Source of the DNA: JBCCFC01 sp965213595
GTDB taxonomy: Bacteria; Chloroflexota; Anaerolineae; Caldilineales; Caldilineaceae
Reading direction: 5' to 3'
Assembly: GCA_965213595.1 (NCBI GenBank)
Contig: CBDBZO010000002.1
Span: forward strand, 682,001-746,000
Length of the DNA: 64,000 nucleotides
The translations under genes and the position numbers were made by a program. Positions 56,182-64,000 of the stretch are shown here, one piece after another (the stretch's first letter is position 1; every line of letters begins with the position of its first letter). The notes under the pieces were generated by a model that saw nothing but the letters and a program-made list of their open reading frames with translations, made no database searches and was not told the origin of the DNA.

Positions 56182-58671
56182 ATGATTCCCCGCCTCGCCG
56201 CCTTCTACCAGCGCCACCGCCTCTTTTTTCTGATCCTGCCCCTCTTCGTCAGCTTTCGCGTGCTGACGCTGCTGCTCTTTCGTCCCGGCGGCTTCATCCT
56301 CGACAATTCCGACTTCGACTTCTACTACGCCTGGGGCCTGCTCACGCCCATGGGCTACGAAGTCTACGATAATCTGTGGACGGCGTACCCCCCGCTCTTC
56401 CCCGCGGTGATGCTGCCCGTGTTCGAGCTGGCCAGCCGCGCGCCCGCGTGGGTCGACCCGCGGCTGTGGTTTCACCTGCTCTTTGGTGGCGTGCTGGTTT
56501 TGTTCGAGAGCGGCAATCTGCTGCTGATTTATCGGCTCTCGCTAAAAATGGGGAGCAGAGGAGCAGGGGGGCAAGGGAGCCAAGAAGATTATCCCGCGGA
56601 TCAAGCTCCCCTGCTCCCGCTCTCCTCTGCCCCCCTGCTCCTCTACGCCCTGCTCTTTACCCCCGTCTACACGCTGACCGGCTGGTTCGAGTCCATGCCG
56701 CTCTTCTTCATGCTGCTGGGGCTGGATTTGCTGATCGGCAGCTGCTGGCAAAAACGAGATGTCGTCGCCAACGAACCAACGGCTCCCTCCCCGATCTCGC
56801 GGAGGGCTGGGGTGGGGTTGAATGCGACCGACCGGGAAGCCTTGCCTAGACCCCCATCCCCAGCCCTTCCCCCGCGCGCAAGGGAAGGGGGACGTTTAGG
56901 GGTAGACGAAGAAGGCTCTACAATCCAGGGAGACTCCGCAACCAACGAACCGACAGCTCCCTCCCCCAACTGGGGGAGGGCTGGGGTGGGGTTCTTCCTC
57001 TCCGCCGTCGCCGCCGCCCTCGGCTTCCTCACCAAGCTCACGCCGATCCTCCTCCTCCCGATTGCCGTGCGCTGGCTCGGCGCGAAGCTGAGCTGGCGCG
57101 CCGCCCGCCGTGAATGGTTCAACCGCCAGTCTCCGGGCAACCTGCTGCGCCCCACGCTTTACGCGCTCATCTTCTTCGGCGTAATCGTCGCCGTCGGCTA
57201 CCCGCTCACCCAGGGCGATCCCGATCTGCGCTTTAGCCTCTTCCAGGTCAACGCCATTCGCCCGCCCTGGCAAAGCGTCTGGGCGCTGCTCGACGGCTAC
57301 ACCGGCATGGGCGACGTGCGCGTCGACCCGCGCAACCTCGACGGCATCACCGTTTCGCAGTGGCAAAGCAGCCTGCCCTGGGGCGCGATCACGATGGCCT
57401 TTCTCGCGCTCTACCTCTGGCTCTACACGCGCCGCTACGACTGGTCGCAGCCGCGCACGCCCGTCGCTTTCGCCGCTGTTAGCGTGCTGTGGCTCTTTCT
57501 CTACAGCAAGGGCTGGAGCCCCCAATTTCTGGTCTGGGTGCTCGCCTTCACCGTCCTCCTGCTGCCGACCCTGCGCGGCGTCGCCCTCGCCATCGGCTTG
57601 ACGGTCATCAACGTCGTCGAGGTGCAAGTCTATTCGATTTTGCTGGCCGAAAGCCAGCCGTGGCTGCTGACGGCGACGGTCGTCACGCGCACTCTGCTGC
57701 TGCTGTGGCTGGCCGTGGAATTTCTCGGCCAAATTTGGCCGCAGCCAAAACGCGGCGCAATTCTGCGGCGGGTCAGCGGCGGCCTGGTCTGGGTGACTTT
57801 GTCCGCCGCGCTGATTGGCGCGCTGGTGGCTTCCCCGCGCGTCGCCGAGGCCTACGCGGCGCGACGGCTGGCCGAGCATCCCTGCCGCCAGGCCGTCGAA
57901 TTCCTGCGCGACCAAGCCCCCTCGCCCACCAATTTGATTGTGACCGGCCAGCCCGCCACGTGGCAGTTGATGCAACCCTGGCTGCGCGAGTCGTACGACC
58001 TCCAGGTTGTCGACACCTACAGCTATCTTGACGAAGCGCCGGAGGTGGTGGCCGCGCGGCGGCTGGCCGAACTGGCCGCGCAGGCCGACGGCGACTTCTG
58101 GTGGCTTGAGTTCACGGGCGACAATTATTCCTTCGAGATTCCGCGCAGCGCCGCCTACGTGCTCGAAGCGGACGCTTCCGCCGCCGCCCAAGCCTTTTTG
58201 GAGCGGGACGATGTCGCCATCTTTGAGCGCCAAACGTTTGGCGACTGCACCCTGCAACGTGTGCTACAATTACCGAGCACGCCGCTCGCTGCGGCGCAAG
58301 TCGCGGGCGGGCCGGTTGCGCTGGTCGACGCTGCGTGGGCGGCCCCAAAAGTGGATTCACCCTGGCAGGTGGTGCTATACTGGCGCGCCGAGTCGTCGGT
58401 TGCGGAGAGCTATACGGTTTTTACGCAGTTGTTTGATGCGAGCGGCGCGATGATCGCCCAGCAGGATAACCTGCCCGTGCGCGGCCTCGCGCCCACGGAG
58501 ACGTGGCAGCCGGGCACGATCATCCGCGATCCGTATATGCTGACGGTTCCGGCGGACGCCATCGGCCCGTATCGGCTGCTGGTGGGGCTGTATAACGAGC
58601 AGGGTCGCCAGCCGCTGGGGTTGGCGGATGGAACGACAGCGGATGCAGTGTCGTTTGAAATTGAAGAGTAG
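56182..58671 (+). CDS. Large PMT/GT-C-like membrane protein with C-terminal beta domain, repeat-invaded
   Basis: 829 residues from the ATG at 56182; the GTG at 56149 lies in a repeat. About ten or more membrane helices. An early LDNSDFDFYYAWGLL is the acidic loop expected of GT-C mannosyltransferase-like proteins (Asp-rich, after helix 1). Two in-frame repeat-derived stretches interrupt it: residues about 123-152 (56550-56636) and 195-271 (56766-56994). The C-terminal 100 residues (SVAESYTVFTQLFDASGAMIAQQD ... TWQPGTIIRDPYMLTV) form a beta domain shared with the next large gene. Probably uses lipid-linked sugars at the membrane; acceptor unknown. Confidence 0.75.
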   Translation: MIPRLAAFYQRHRLFFLILPLFVSFRVLTLLLFRPGGFILDNSDFDFYYAWGLLTPMGYEVYDNLWTAYPPLFPAVMLPVFELASRAPAWVDPRLWFHLLFGGVLVLFESGNLLLIYRLSLKMGSRGAGGQGSQEDYPADQAPLLPLSSAPLLLYALLFTPVYTLTGWFESMPLFFMLLGLDLLIGSCWQKRDVVANEPTAPSPISRRAGVGLNATDREALPRPPSPALPPRAREGGRLGVDEEGSTIQGDSATNEPTAPSPNWGRAGVGFFLSAVAAALGFLTKLTPILLLPIAVRWLGAKLSWRAARREWFNRQSPGNLLRPTLYALIFFGVIVAVGYPLTQGDPDLRFSLFQVNAIRPPWQSVWALLDGYTGMGDVRVDPRNLDGITVSQWQSSLPWGAITMAFLALYLWLYTRRYDWSQPRTPVAFAAVSVLWLFLYSKGWSPQFLVWVLAFTVLLLPTLRGVALAIGLTVINVVEVQVYSILLAESQPWLLTATVVTRTLLLLWLAVEFLGQIWPQPKRGAILRRVSGGLVWVTLSAALIGALVASPRVAEAYAARRLAEHPCRQAVEFLRDQAPSPTNLIVTGQPATWQLMQPWLRESYDLQVVDTYSYLDEAPEVVAARRLAELAAQADGDFWWLEFTGDNYSFEIPRSAAYVLEADASAAAQAFLERDDVAIFERQTFGDCTLQRVLQLPSTPLAAAQVAGGPVALVDAAWAAPKVDSPWQVVLYWRAESSVAESYTVFTQLFDASGAMIAQQDNLPVRGLAPTETWQPGTIIRDPYMLTVPADAIGPYRLLVGLYNEQGRQPLGLADGTTADAVSFEIEE
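56550..56636. repeat. Repeat-derived segment inside the first PMT-like gene (1)
   Basis: GGGGAGCAGAGGAGCAGGGG and CTCTCCTCTGCCCCCCTGCTCC form an imperfect inverted repeat, in frame. Confidence 0.6.
56766..56994. repeat. Repeat-derived segment inside the first PMT-like gene (2)
   Basis: At least three palindrome units of the CCCTCCC/GGGAGGG class in tandem: a GCTCCCTCCCC...GAGGGCTGGGG unit, CCCTTCCCCCGCGCGCAAGGGAAGGGG, and GCTCCCTCCCCCAACTGGGGGAGGGC, joined by short spacers. All 76 or so codons are open. Confidence 0.75.
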
Positions 58672-59193
58672 ACGGCGTATGTTGCTTATCATCAGCGAAA
58701 TTATTCCGTGAATTCAAGAGGCCATAATTTGTCATGCCCGCCGGATATCCTCTGGGTGCGGGAATCCATGCTCGAAGTACCAGTTGTCAAAGGTGATGCA
58801 AAACGTCTTTCGCTACTTAAAGTGAGGTCAAATTGAGAACGGGAGTTTTTACCGTCCCTTCTGCATAACAGCGCTTGACCCCACCCCAGCCCTCCCCAGC
58901 ATGGGGAGGGAGCCGATCCCTGGTTGGTCCAGTCGCGGCTCCTCCCCCATCATGGGGGAGGTTGGGAGGGGGTGAAACACCGTTTCGTCCGTTTATTTAG
59001 GCCTAACCCAAATTCCTGTTCCCATCTTGACTTTACTTTAAGCCATGGATTCCTGCCTGCGCAGGAATAACAGGGCAACGATTCACCATCGGCTCCTGAT
59101 CTCCGGCAAATTACAAACCGCAACCACCGACAAACCCGTTACGTTTCACGCATCACGCATCACGCATCACGCATCGCGTATTTACAAAACACC
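58672..59193. other. Repeat-rich gap between the two PMT-like genes
   Basis: No gene seen. It holds a CCCTCCC/GGGAGGG double palindrome (58873-58975, the inverted plan of 26053-26152), an ATTCCTGC-CTGC-GCAGGAAT hairpin (59049-59068) of a common REP type, and a heptamer tract (TCACGCA)n at about 59148-59180. Confidence 0.7.
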
Positions 59194-61557
59194 TTGCCCT
59201 ACTCCCGCACCCTCACCCCCACCGACCGCAGCATCGGCTTTGTGATCTTTGGCCTGCTGCTGGCGTGCTATCTGCTAACCTTTACCGGCCACATCCAGAG
59301 CAGCGACGGGCTCTCGATGTTTGCCACGGCGGAGAGCATGGCGCGGCGCGGCGAAATCGACAGCAACGCGCTGCTGTGGATGGGCGCGCAGCAGGGCAAC
59401 CTGGGGCCGGACGGCGAGCTGTACAGCCGTAAAGGGCTCGGCATGGTGCTGCTGGCGCTGCCGCTCGTGTGGCTCGCCAAACAGTGGGAGACGCTCGGCC
59501 TCGTACAGGCCGCGCTGCTGCTCAACCCGCTGCTCACGGCGTGGACGGGCGGGCTGCTCTACCGCGCCAGCCGCCGGCTCGGCTGGCCCGCCGCAACGGG
59601 CGTCGCCGTCTCCCTCACCTTTGGCCTGGCGACGCTCGCCTGGCCCTACACCCAGACCTTTTTTAGCGATCCCGTCTGCGGCTGGGGCCTCTTTGGCGCG
59701 CTCTACGCTCTGCTGGCCTACTCGCAAAACGGTCGCAAACGCTATTTGGTCTTTGGCGGCGTCGCTTGGGGGATCGCCTATTTGGCTCGCGTCATCAATC
59801 TCGTCACGCTGCCTGTTTTTTTCGTTGCGCTAGTCTGGGTTGTCCTCCAGCATATTCCGCTTCGCAAACCATCCATCGTCCATCGTCCATCATCCATCAT
59901 CCACATTCTTCTCCAAAATTGGCGACCCCTCGTCAGCTTCGCCCTGCCCGTTGTGCTGGCTGGCGCGCTCTCGCTCTGGTGGAACGGCGCGCGCTTTGGC
60001 AGCATCTGGGATGCGGGCTACGTGGAGACGGAGACCTTTAGCGCCAACTGGCTCGTGGGCGTGAGCGGGCTGCTGGTGGGGCCGGCACGCGGGCTGCTCT
60101 GGTACAGCCCCGTGCTGATCCTGGCCGTGCCGGGCGCCGTTGCCTTCTGGCGGCGCGATCGGTCCAAAGCGCGCTGGCTGCTGCTGGCAAGCGGGGCCGT
60201 TGCGCTCGTGTACGTGGCGCTCTACGGCAAGTGGTACATGTGGCACGGCGGCTACAGCTGGGGCCCGCGTTTTCTCGTGCCGCTGCTGCCGCTGCTGGCG
60301 CTGTGGACGGGGCCGGTGTGGCGACGGCTGATCGCCGGGCGCTCGCGGCTGGCGTGGGTCGGCGCCATCGCGCTGCTGATTTTGTCCAGCGGCGTGCAGG
60401 GGTTGGGGCTGCTTGTCCCCTTTTCGCTGGCGCAGGAGTGGCTGCGGCAGAATGTTGAGCCGCTCTTTGCGCCGGAGACTTTTACGCAGCTTCGCTATTC
60501 GCCGCTCGTGCTCCAGTGGCGATTCCTGCGGGCAGAAAACATCCAGCTTGCGTGGTGGCAAGCAGACAGCGGCGTCACCTTAGATTGGATCGGCCTGCTG
60601 ATTCCGCTGCTGGCCGTGGCCGCGGGCGCGTGGCTGCTCGTCCAGCAGATGACGCTGCAGCGGGTGCGTGCCGAGCACGGGCGCAACCGGCTTTACGGCA
60701 CGGCGCTCGTGATCCTCACGCTCGCGCTGCTGCTGCACTATGACAGCGTCCTCGCCACGCCCGCTGCCGCCGTGGCCGAGCAGATCGAGCAGCAGGCGCA
60801 GCCGGGGGACGCCGTGCTTCACCTCCAGCCGCTGCAAACGGAAGCCTTTGCCAACGCCTACCACGGCGAGCTGCCCGTCTACGGCTTCTTCGCCCGCGAC
60901 GAACTTGAGCCCGACGAGCAGGCGTGGCTGGATCGGCTGCGCGGCGAGTACGAGCGGCTGTGGGTGGTGCCGGATTATGCGCCGCCGACCGAATCCGGCT
61001 GGGAACGCCCCCTGCGCGGCGACGCCTTTTTGCTGCAGGAGACGCAGCTCGCTGGTGAACGGCTCGCGCTTTACGCGCTTGATCCCACACAGCCGCTTAC
61101 CGAGACGGGCTTGGGCACGGTCTTTGGCGACGAGGAGGCAGCAGCTGCTGTAAACCGGGAACTGGACGAGGAAACGGGGTCGATCCAGCTCGATGGCTAT
61201 GCGCTGACGACAGAAGTCGCACCGGGGGAGGCGCTGCTGCTGGCGCTGCGCTGGGAAAGCCTGCGCGCCGTGACGGAAAATTACCACGTCTTCGTCCACC
61301 TGCTCAACGCCGGCGGCGAGCGCCTCGCCCAGCGCGACGGTCAGCCCGTGCAGTGGATGCGCCCCACCAGCACGTGGCAGCCCGGCGAGGAGATCGTGGA
61401 TCGCTACGGGCTGCTGCTGCCGGAGGACATCGCGCCCGGCCGGTACACCATCGCCGTGGGGCTGTACGAGCCGGACAGCGGCGAGCGCCTCGCCGTCAGC
61501 GCCGGGCCAGGCGATTTGGCGATTGAGCTGGGGCCGATCGAGGTGGTGGCGGAGTAA
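59194..61557 (+). CDS. Large PMT/GT-C-like membrane protein with C-terminal beta domain
   Basis: 787 residues from a TTG; the preceding heptamer tract leaves no clear RBS, so the start is uncertain. About ten helices with GT-C-like loops (QSSDGLSMFATAESMARRGEIDSNALLWMG; YMWHGGYSWGPRFLVPLLPLLAL). A short repeat-derived stretch (59866-59916) lies between helices. The soluble C-terminal part includes a nucleoside-like region and the same beta domain as the previous gene (ENYHVFVHLLNAGGERLAQRDGQPV...TWQPGEEIVDRYGLLLP). Likely transfers sugars from lipid carriers; a related pair with the gene upstream. Confidence 0.78.
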   Translation: MPYSRTLTPTDRSIGFVIFGLLLACYLLTFTGHIQSSDGLSMFATAESMARRGEIDSNALLWMGAQQGNLGPDGELYSRKGLGMVLLALPLVWLAKQWETLGLVQAALLLNPLLTAWTGGLLYRASRRLGWPAATGVAVSLTFGLATLAWPYTQTFFSDPVCGWGLFGALYALLAYSQNGRKRYLVFGGVAWGIAYLARVINLVTLPVFFVALVWVVLQHIPLRKPSIVHRPSSIIHILLQNWRPLVSFALPVVLAGALSLWWNGARFGSIWDAGYVETETFSANWLVGVSGLLVGPARGLLWYSPVLILAVPGAVAFWRRDRSKARWLLLASGAVALVYVALYGKWYMWHGGYSWGPRFLVPLLPLLALWTGPVWRRLIAGRSRLAWVGAIALLILSSGVQGLGLLVPFSLAQEWLRQNVEPLFAPETFTQLRYSPLVLQWRFLRAENIQLAWWQADSGVTLDWIGLLIPLLAVAAGAWLLVQQMTLQRVRAEHGRNRLYGTALVILTLALLLHYDSVLATPAAAVAEQIEQQAQPGDAVLHLQPLQTEAFANAYHGELPVYGFFARDELEPDEQAWLDRLRGEYERLWVVPDYAPPTESGWERPLRGDAFLLQETQLAGERLALYALDPTQPLTETGLGTVFGDEEAAAAVNRELDEETGSIQLDGYALTTEVAPGEALLLALRWESLRAVTENYHVFVHLLNAGGERLAQRDGQPVQWMRPTSTWQPGEEIVDRYGLLLPEDIAPGRYTIAVGLYEPDSGERLAVSAGPGDLAIELGPIEVVAE

Positions 61558-61653
61558 AGCGCGGGCTGTCAGCTTGCGACTAACCAAGTAATTCGCTTGT
61601 CGCATCGCTTCCCGCGCTCTTTCGGAGTTTGAACATATCAAAAAGGAAATTAG

Positions 61654-62535
61654 ATGTTGATGCAAAAAAACGTTCGCTACATCTGTGCAACAGTGCTGAT
61701 TGGTCTGCTGCTAACGGCCTGTGGGCGCGGCGCGACAGAACTCGTCGAGGAGCCAATCACCGAACCGACTGTTGAACCGATCAGCACGCCAACGATTACA
61801 GCAACAGCGCCAGCTACGGCCACGGTCGAAGCCGCGGCTGAAGCCGCGGCGGAATCACCGCTGGCGGCGGAGCCTCCGGCGGAGACGCCCGCCGTGGTAA
61901 CGGGAACCGACGGCGTCACAGCCGCAGCTGTCGTGACTGCGGACGAAGGTGTCGCAACAGCGGAATCGCTCACGTTGACCGACGCCGCGGCGGAGACGAG
62001 CCAGTTGGACGCAGCGCCATCCAGCGCACGGAGCTGCGCGATCCAGCCCGCGCTCGATCTGGCGGGCTACCCCAACCTGGTGGGGACGCTGGGCTGCCCG
62101 CAGAGCGAGGGCTCCTTTGAGCCGGTGGCGCTCAACGAGTTTAGTGGCCCAGTGGATGAAGCCAATGAGACATCGCTGAATCCCTATATGCTCTGGTTTG
62201 GTGCGGAGGAGCGCATCTATGCGCTGCTGCCCAACGGCCAGTACGAGCTGTTCGACGACACGTGGAACGAGGCGACGGAAGAGGAATACCTGTGCAACCC
62301 GCTGGGGGGCGAAGTTGATTCGCCGCCGCTGCCCCGGCGCGGTTTTGGCAAAGTCTGGTGCAATTCCGAGCAGCTGCAGCAGACCCTGGGGCCCGTCGAG
62401 CGCGAGGAGCGCCTCTGCCAGCACGCGGTGACACAGGAATTCCAGGCCGGTCGGCTGGTGGCCTGTTTCGAGGACGCGACGGTTTATTACTTTCAGTTGA
62501 CCGAGGGCGGCCAGTGGAGCTTGCAGGTGCAGTAG
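61654..62535 (+). CDS. Lipoprotein with low-complexity stalk and two repeat units
   Basis: 293 residues, RBS AAAAAGGAAATTAG. Lipobox LLTAC (Cys23) follows a short hydrophobic core. An Ala/Thr/Glu/Pro-rich stalk runs to about residue 125. Two related folds then follow: LVGTLGCPQSEGSFEPVALNEF...YMLWFGAEERIYALLPNGQYELFDDTWNEATEE and a second, shorter FGKVWCNSEQLQQTLGPVEREERLCQHAVTQEFQAGRLVACFEDATVYYF. These resemble extracellular repeat modules seen in other Chloroflexota lipoproteins. Function unknown; probably surface-displayed. Confidence 0.75.
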   Translation: MLMQKNVRYICATVLIGLLLTACGRGATELVEEPITEPTVEPISTPTITATAPATATVEAAAEAAAESPLAAEPPAETPAVVTGTDGVTAAAVVTADEGVATAESLTLTDAAAETSQLDAAPSSARSCAIQPALDLAGYPNLVGTLGCPQSEGSFEPVALNEFSGPVDEANETSLNPYMLWFGAEERIYALLPNGQYELFDDTWNEATEEEYLCNPLGGEVDSPPLPRRGFGKVWCNSEQLQQTLGPVEREERLCQHAVTQEFQAGRLVACFEDATVYYFQLTEGGQWSLQVQ

Positions 62536-62602
62536 GTAGCGGCTGGACGCGCCCAGCCGCTACCCTTTCTATCGGCAACTATCACCATCCACACAACTTG
62601 AT

Positions 62603-63757
62603 ATGACAGCATACACGTTCAGCAACGCCTTATCGCTCGCCCGCGAGCTAATCGCCATCCCCTCCTACAGCCAAATCAGCAATGCCACCGTCAGCGACGT
62701 GCTGGCCGAGCGCCTGCGGCAGGCGGGCTTTGAGACCATCGAGCGGCTGGTCTACCAGGATACGCGCGTCGACCTGGCGGGCGTGGCCAAGCACACGCTG
62801 GTCGCGCGCAAGGGGCAGGGGCAGGGTGGGCTGGGCTTTTTGGCCCACTCGGACACCGTCCCGGCGGATGGGGCGTGGCAACCCTTTACGCCGCGCGTCG
62901 AAGGGGGCAAGCTGATTGGCCGCGGGGCTTGCGATATGAAGGGGCCGCTGGCGGCGGCGCTTGTCGCGGCGGCGGCGGTGGAAGCGAGCGCGCTGCGGCA
63001 ACCGCTCTACTTCGTGATCACGGCGGATGAGGAGCAGGGCTTTGGCGGCGCGAAGCAGGCCATTGCCGAATCGAAGCTGCTGGCGGAGGGCTGGCCCACC
63101 CACGCCATCATCACCGAGCCGACCAGCCTGGCGCCCGTCTACGCCCACAAGGGCGGCCACCACGTCCAAGTGACGGCGCACGGCGAGGCCGCCCACACCA
63201 GCACGGGTCGCGGCGTTTCGGCCAATTTTCTGATTGCACCCTTTCTCGCCGAAATGGCCGCGTGGGAGCCGGAGTTGCGCTCCGACCCGCGCTATCTCGA
63301 CGAGGAATTCGATCCGCCCCACGGCGGCATCAACCTCACGCTAAACGACGGCGGCACGCCCAGCAACATCACCGCCGCCAAAACGGTGGCGACGCTGGCC
63401 CTGCGCGCCGCGCCGCGGATGGACTACCGCGGCGCGGTGCAGCATATCGTCGAGCGCGCTGCGGCGCACGGACTGGAAACAGCGGTTAGCGGCTACGATC
63501 CGTTTTACACGTCGCCGGACGCCGAGATCGTCCGCGTGGCGGCAACCGTCACGGGCGAGAGGCCGCGCACCGTCTCCTACGGCACGGACGGTCTCGTCTT
63601 CCGCGAAATCGACGGGCTGGCAATGGTCGTGCTGGGGCCGGGCGACATTGCCCAGGCGCATACCGTCGGCGAGTGGATTGAGGTGGCGGAGCTGGAGCGG
63701 TCGGTGGGCGTGTATCGGGCGCTGATCGAGCGACTTTGCCGTGCGCTCGCGGAGTGA
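62603..63757 (+). CDS. M20 family metallopeptidase (ArgE/DapE/CPG2-like)
   Basis: 384 residues. Metal ligands: His82 and Asp84 (LAHSDTV), bridging Asp111 (GRGACDMKG), catalytic pair at Glu143/Glu144 (TADEEQGFGG), and later His in HTVGEWIEVAEL. The dimerisation domain contains AHGEAAHTSTGRGVSAN. Typical activities are deacetylation or hydrolysis of N-acyl amino acids; with the broad family the substrate cannot be set. Cytoplasmic. Confidence 0.9.
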   Translation: MTAYTFSNALSLARELIAIPSYSQISNATVSDVLAERLRQAGFETIERLVYQDTRVDLAGVAKHTLVARKGQGQGGLGFLAHSDTVPADGAWQPFTPRVEGGKLIGRGACDMKGPLAAALVAAAAVEASALRQPLYFVITADEEQGFGGAKQAIAESKLLAEGWPTHAIITEPTSLAPVYAHKGGHHVQVTAHGEAAHTSTGRGVSANFLIAPFLAEMAAWEPELRSDPRYLDEEFDPPHGGINLTLNDGGTPSNITAAKTVATLALRAAPRMDYRGAVQHIVERAAAHGLETAVSGYDPFYTSPDAEIVRVAATVTGERPRTVSYGTDGLVFREIDGLAMVVLGPGDIAQAHTVGEWIEVAELERSVGVYRALIERLCRALAE

Positions 63758-63935
63758 GCATTCTCAAATGCGAACGGGTTTGGCGGGGTGGGTTGGCTTG
63801 GCGAGTAGACTATGTTCGACTCCATCCCCGGCCCTTCCCCGCGCGCGGGGAAGAGTGACTTGAACTTTGTCTTGGTCGGGTTGTGCCGGCAGAGGGTGAG
63901 CGTTTTAAGTGCGAATGGATTTGGCGGAATAAATT

Positions 63936-64000
63936 ATGCGAGTCATCACCGGGAGCGCCAAGGGGCGTCGACTAAAAGCCGTGCCGGGCGATACGACGCG
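63936..64000 (+). CDS. rsmD: RsmD-type 16S rRNA methyltransferase, N-terminal fragment
   Basis: Only the first 21 codons lie in the window: MRVITGSAKGRRLKAVPGDT and the next residue. This N-terminal segment (R-V-I-x-G-x-x-x-G-R-x-L) is diagnostic of the RsmD family, which methylates G966 of 16S rRNA. The gene is cut by the window end. The preceding gap (63758-63935) holds a CCCTTCCCC...GGGGAAG palindrome. Confidence 0.85.
   Translation, partial: MRVITGSAKGRRLKAVPGDTT

Noticed and set aside
56681..56703. tRNA T-loop-like GGTTCGAGTCC
   Set aside because: Lies inside a coding region (W-F-E-S) and the flanking bases do not form a T stem or a cloverleaf.

Overview
The window is G+C-rich chromosomal DNA, densely coded on both strands. 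It most resembles a member of the Chloroflexota (Anaerolineae/Caldilineae-like). This rests on Thr/Pro-rich linkers in secreted and lipid-anchored proteins, large multi-TM PMT-like proteins with a C-terminal beta domain, several PQQ-type beta-propellers, and very abundant palindromic intergenic repeats. The assignment is inference, because there is no rRNA or marker alignment here. I see no tRNA, rRNA, CRISPR array or prophage.

Layout. 0-6 kb: end of a spermidine-synthase-like membrane protein, a mutarotase-like protein, an aldo/keto reductase, a hydroxypyruvate-isomerase-like TIM barrel and a sulfatase, which together look like sugar or sulfated-glycan use. 6-13.8 kb: LarA-like protein, a GxxExxY protein gene bracketed by inverted repeats, WYL and IclR regulators, a class III aminotransferase, a GluR0-like glutamate-receptor K+ channel and a DUF423 protein. 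13.9-24.6 kb: a propeller lipoprotein, a complete IS4-family insertion sequence inserted next to the promoter of a transglutaminase-like membrane protein, TetR, an epoxide-hydrolase-like enzyme, a YdeI-like protein, a TspO-like protein, an MpaB-like oxygenase and an alditol-oxidase-like flavoprotein. 24.7-35.4 kb, all on the minus strand: metK, ahcY, a PQQ/PKD secreted protein, a GNAT, an adenosine-kinase-like PfkB enzyme, a tandem pair of S51 peptidases, a LOG-family phosphoribohydrolase and mtnA. This is largely S-adenosylmethionine by-product recycling. Upstream of mtnA is a candidate structured RNA with its own promoter and terminator. 36-46 kb: a 1181-residue secreted esterase with two carbohydrate-binding-like modules, carA, a PA14 lipoprotein and a histidine kinase/NarL regulator pair. 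47-64 kb: FmdB zinc ribbon, a nuclease-like/Tudor-like fusion, murJ, a YugP-type metalloprotease, a methyltransferase, a GNAT, a flippase-like protein, two large PMT-like membrane proteins, a lipoprotein, an M20 peptidase and the start of rsmD.

The most unusual feature is the population of small non-autonomous mobile elements. Family A (about 188 bp) has three copies, each flanked by a 3-bp TAA/TTA duplication. Family C shares a 16-bp terminal inverted repeat starting CAGCAATT; it has three copies with 9-bp target duplications. One A copy is inserted inside a C copy, and removing it with one TAA restores an intact 152-bp C element. Other palindromic repeats lie in frame inside at least four protein-coding genes, so repeat spread is adding peptide segments to real proteins.
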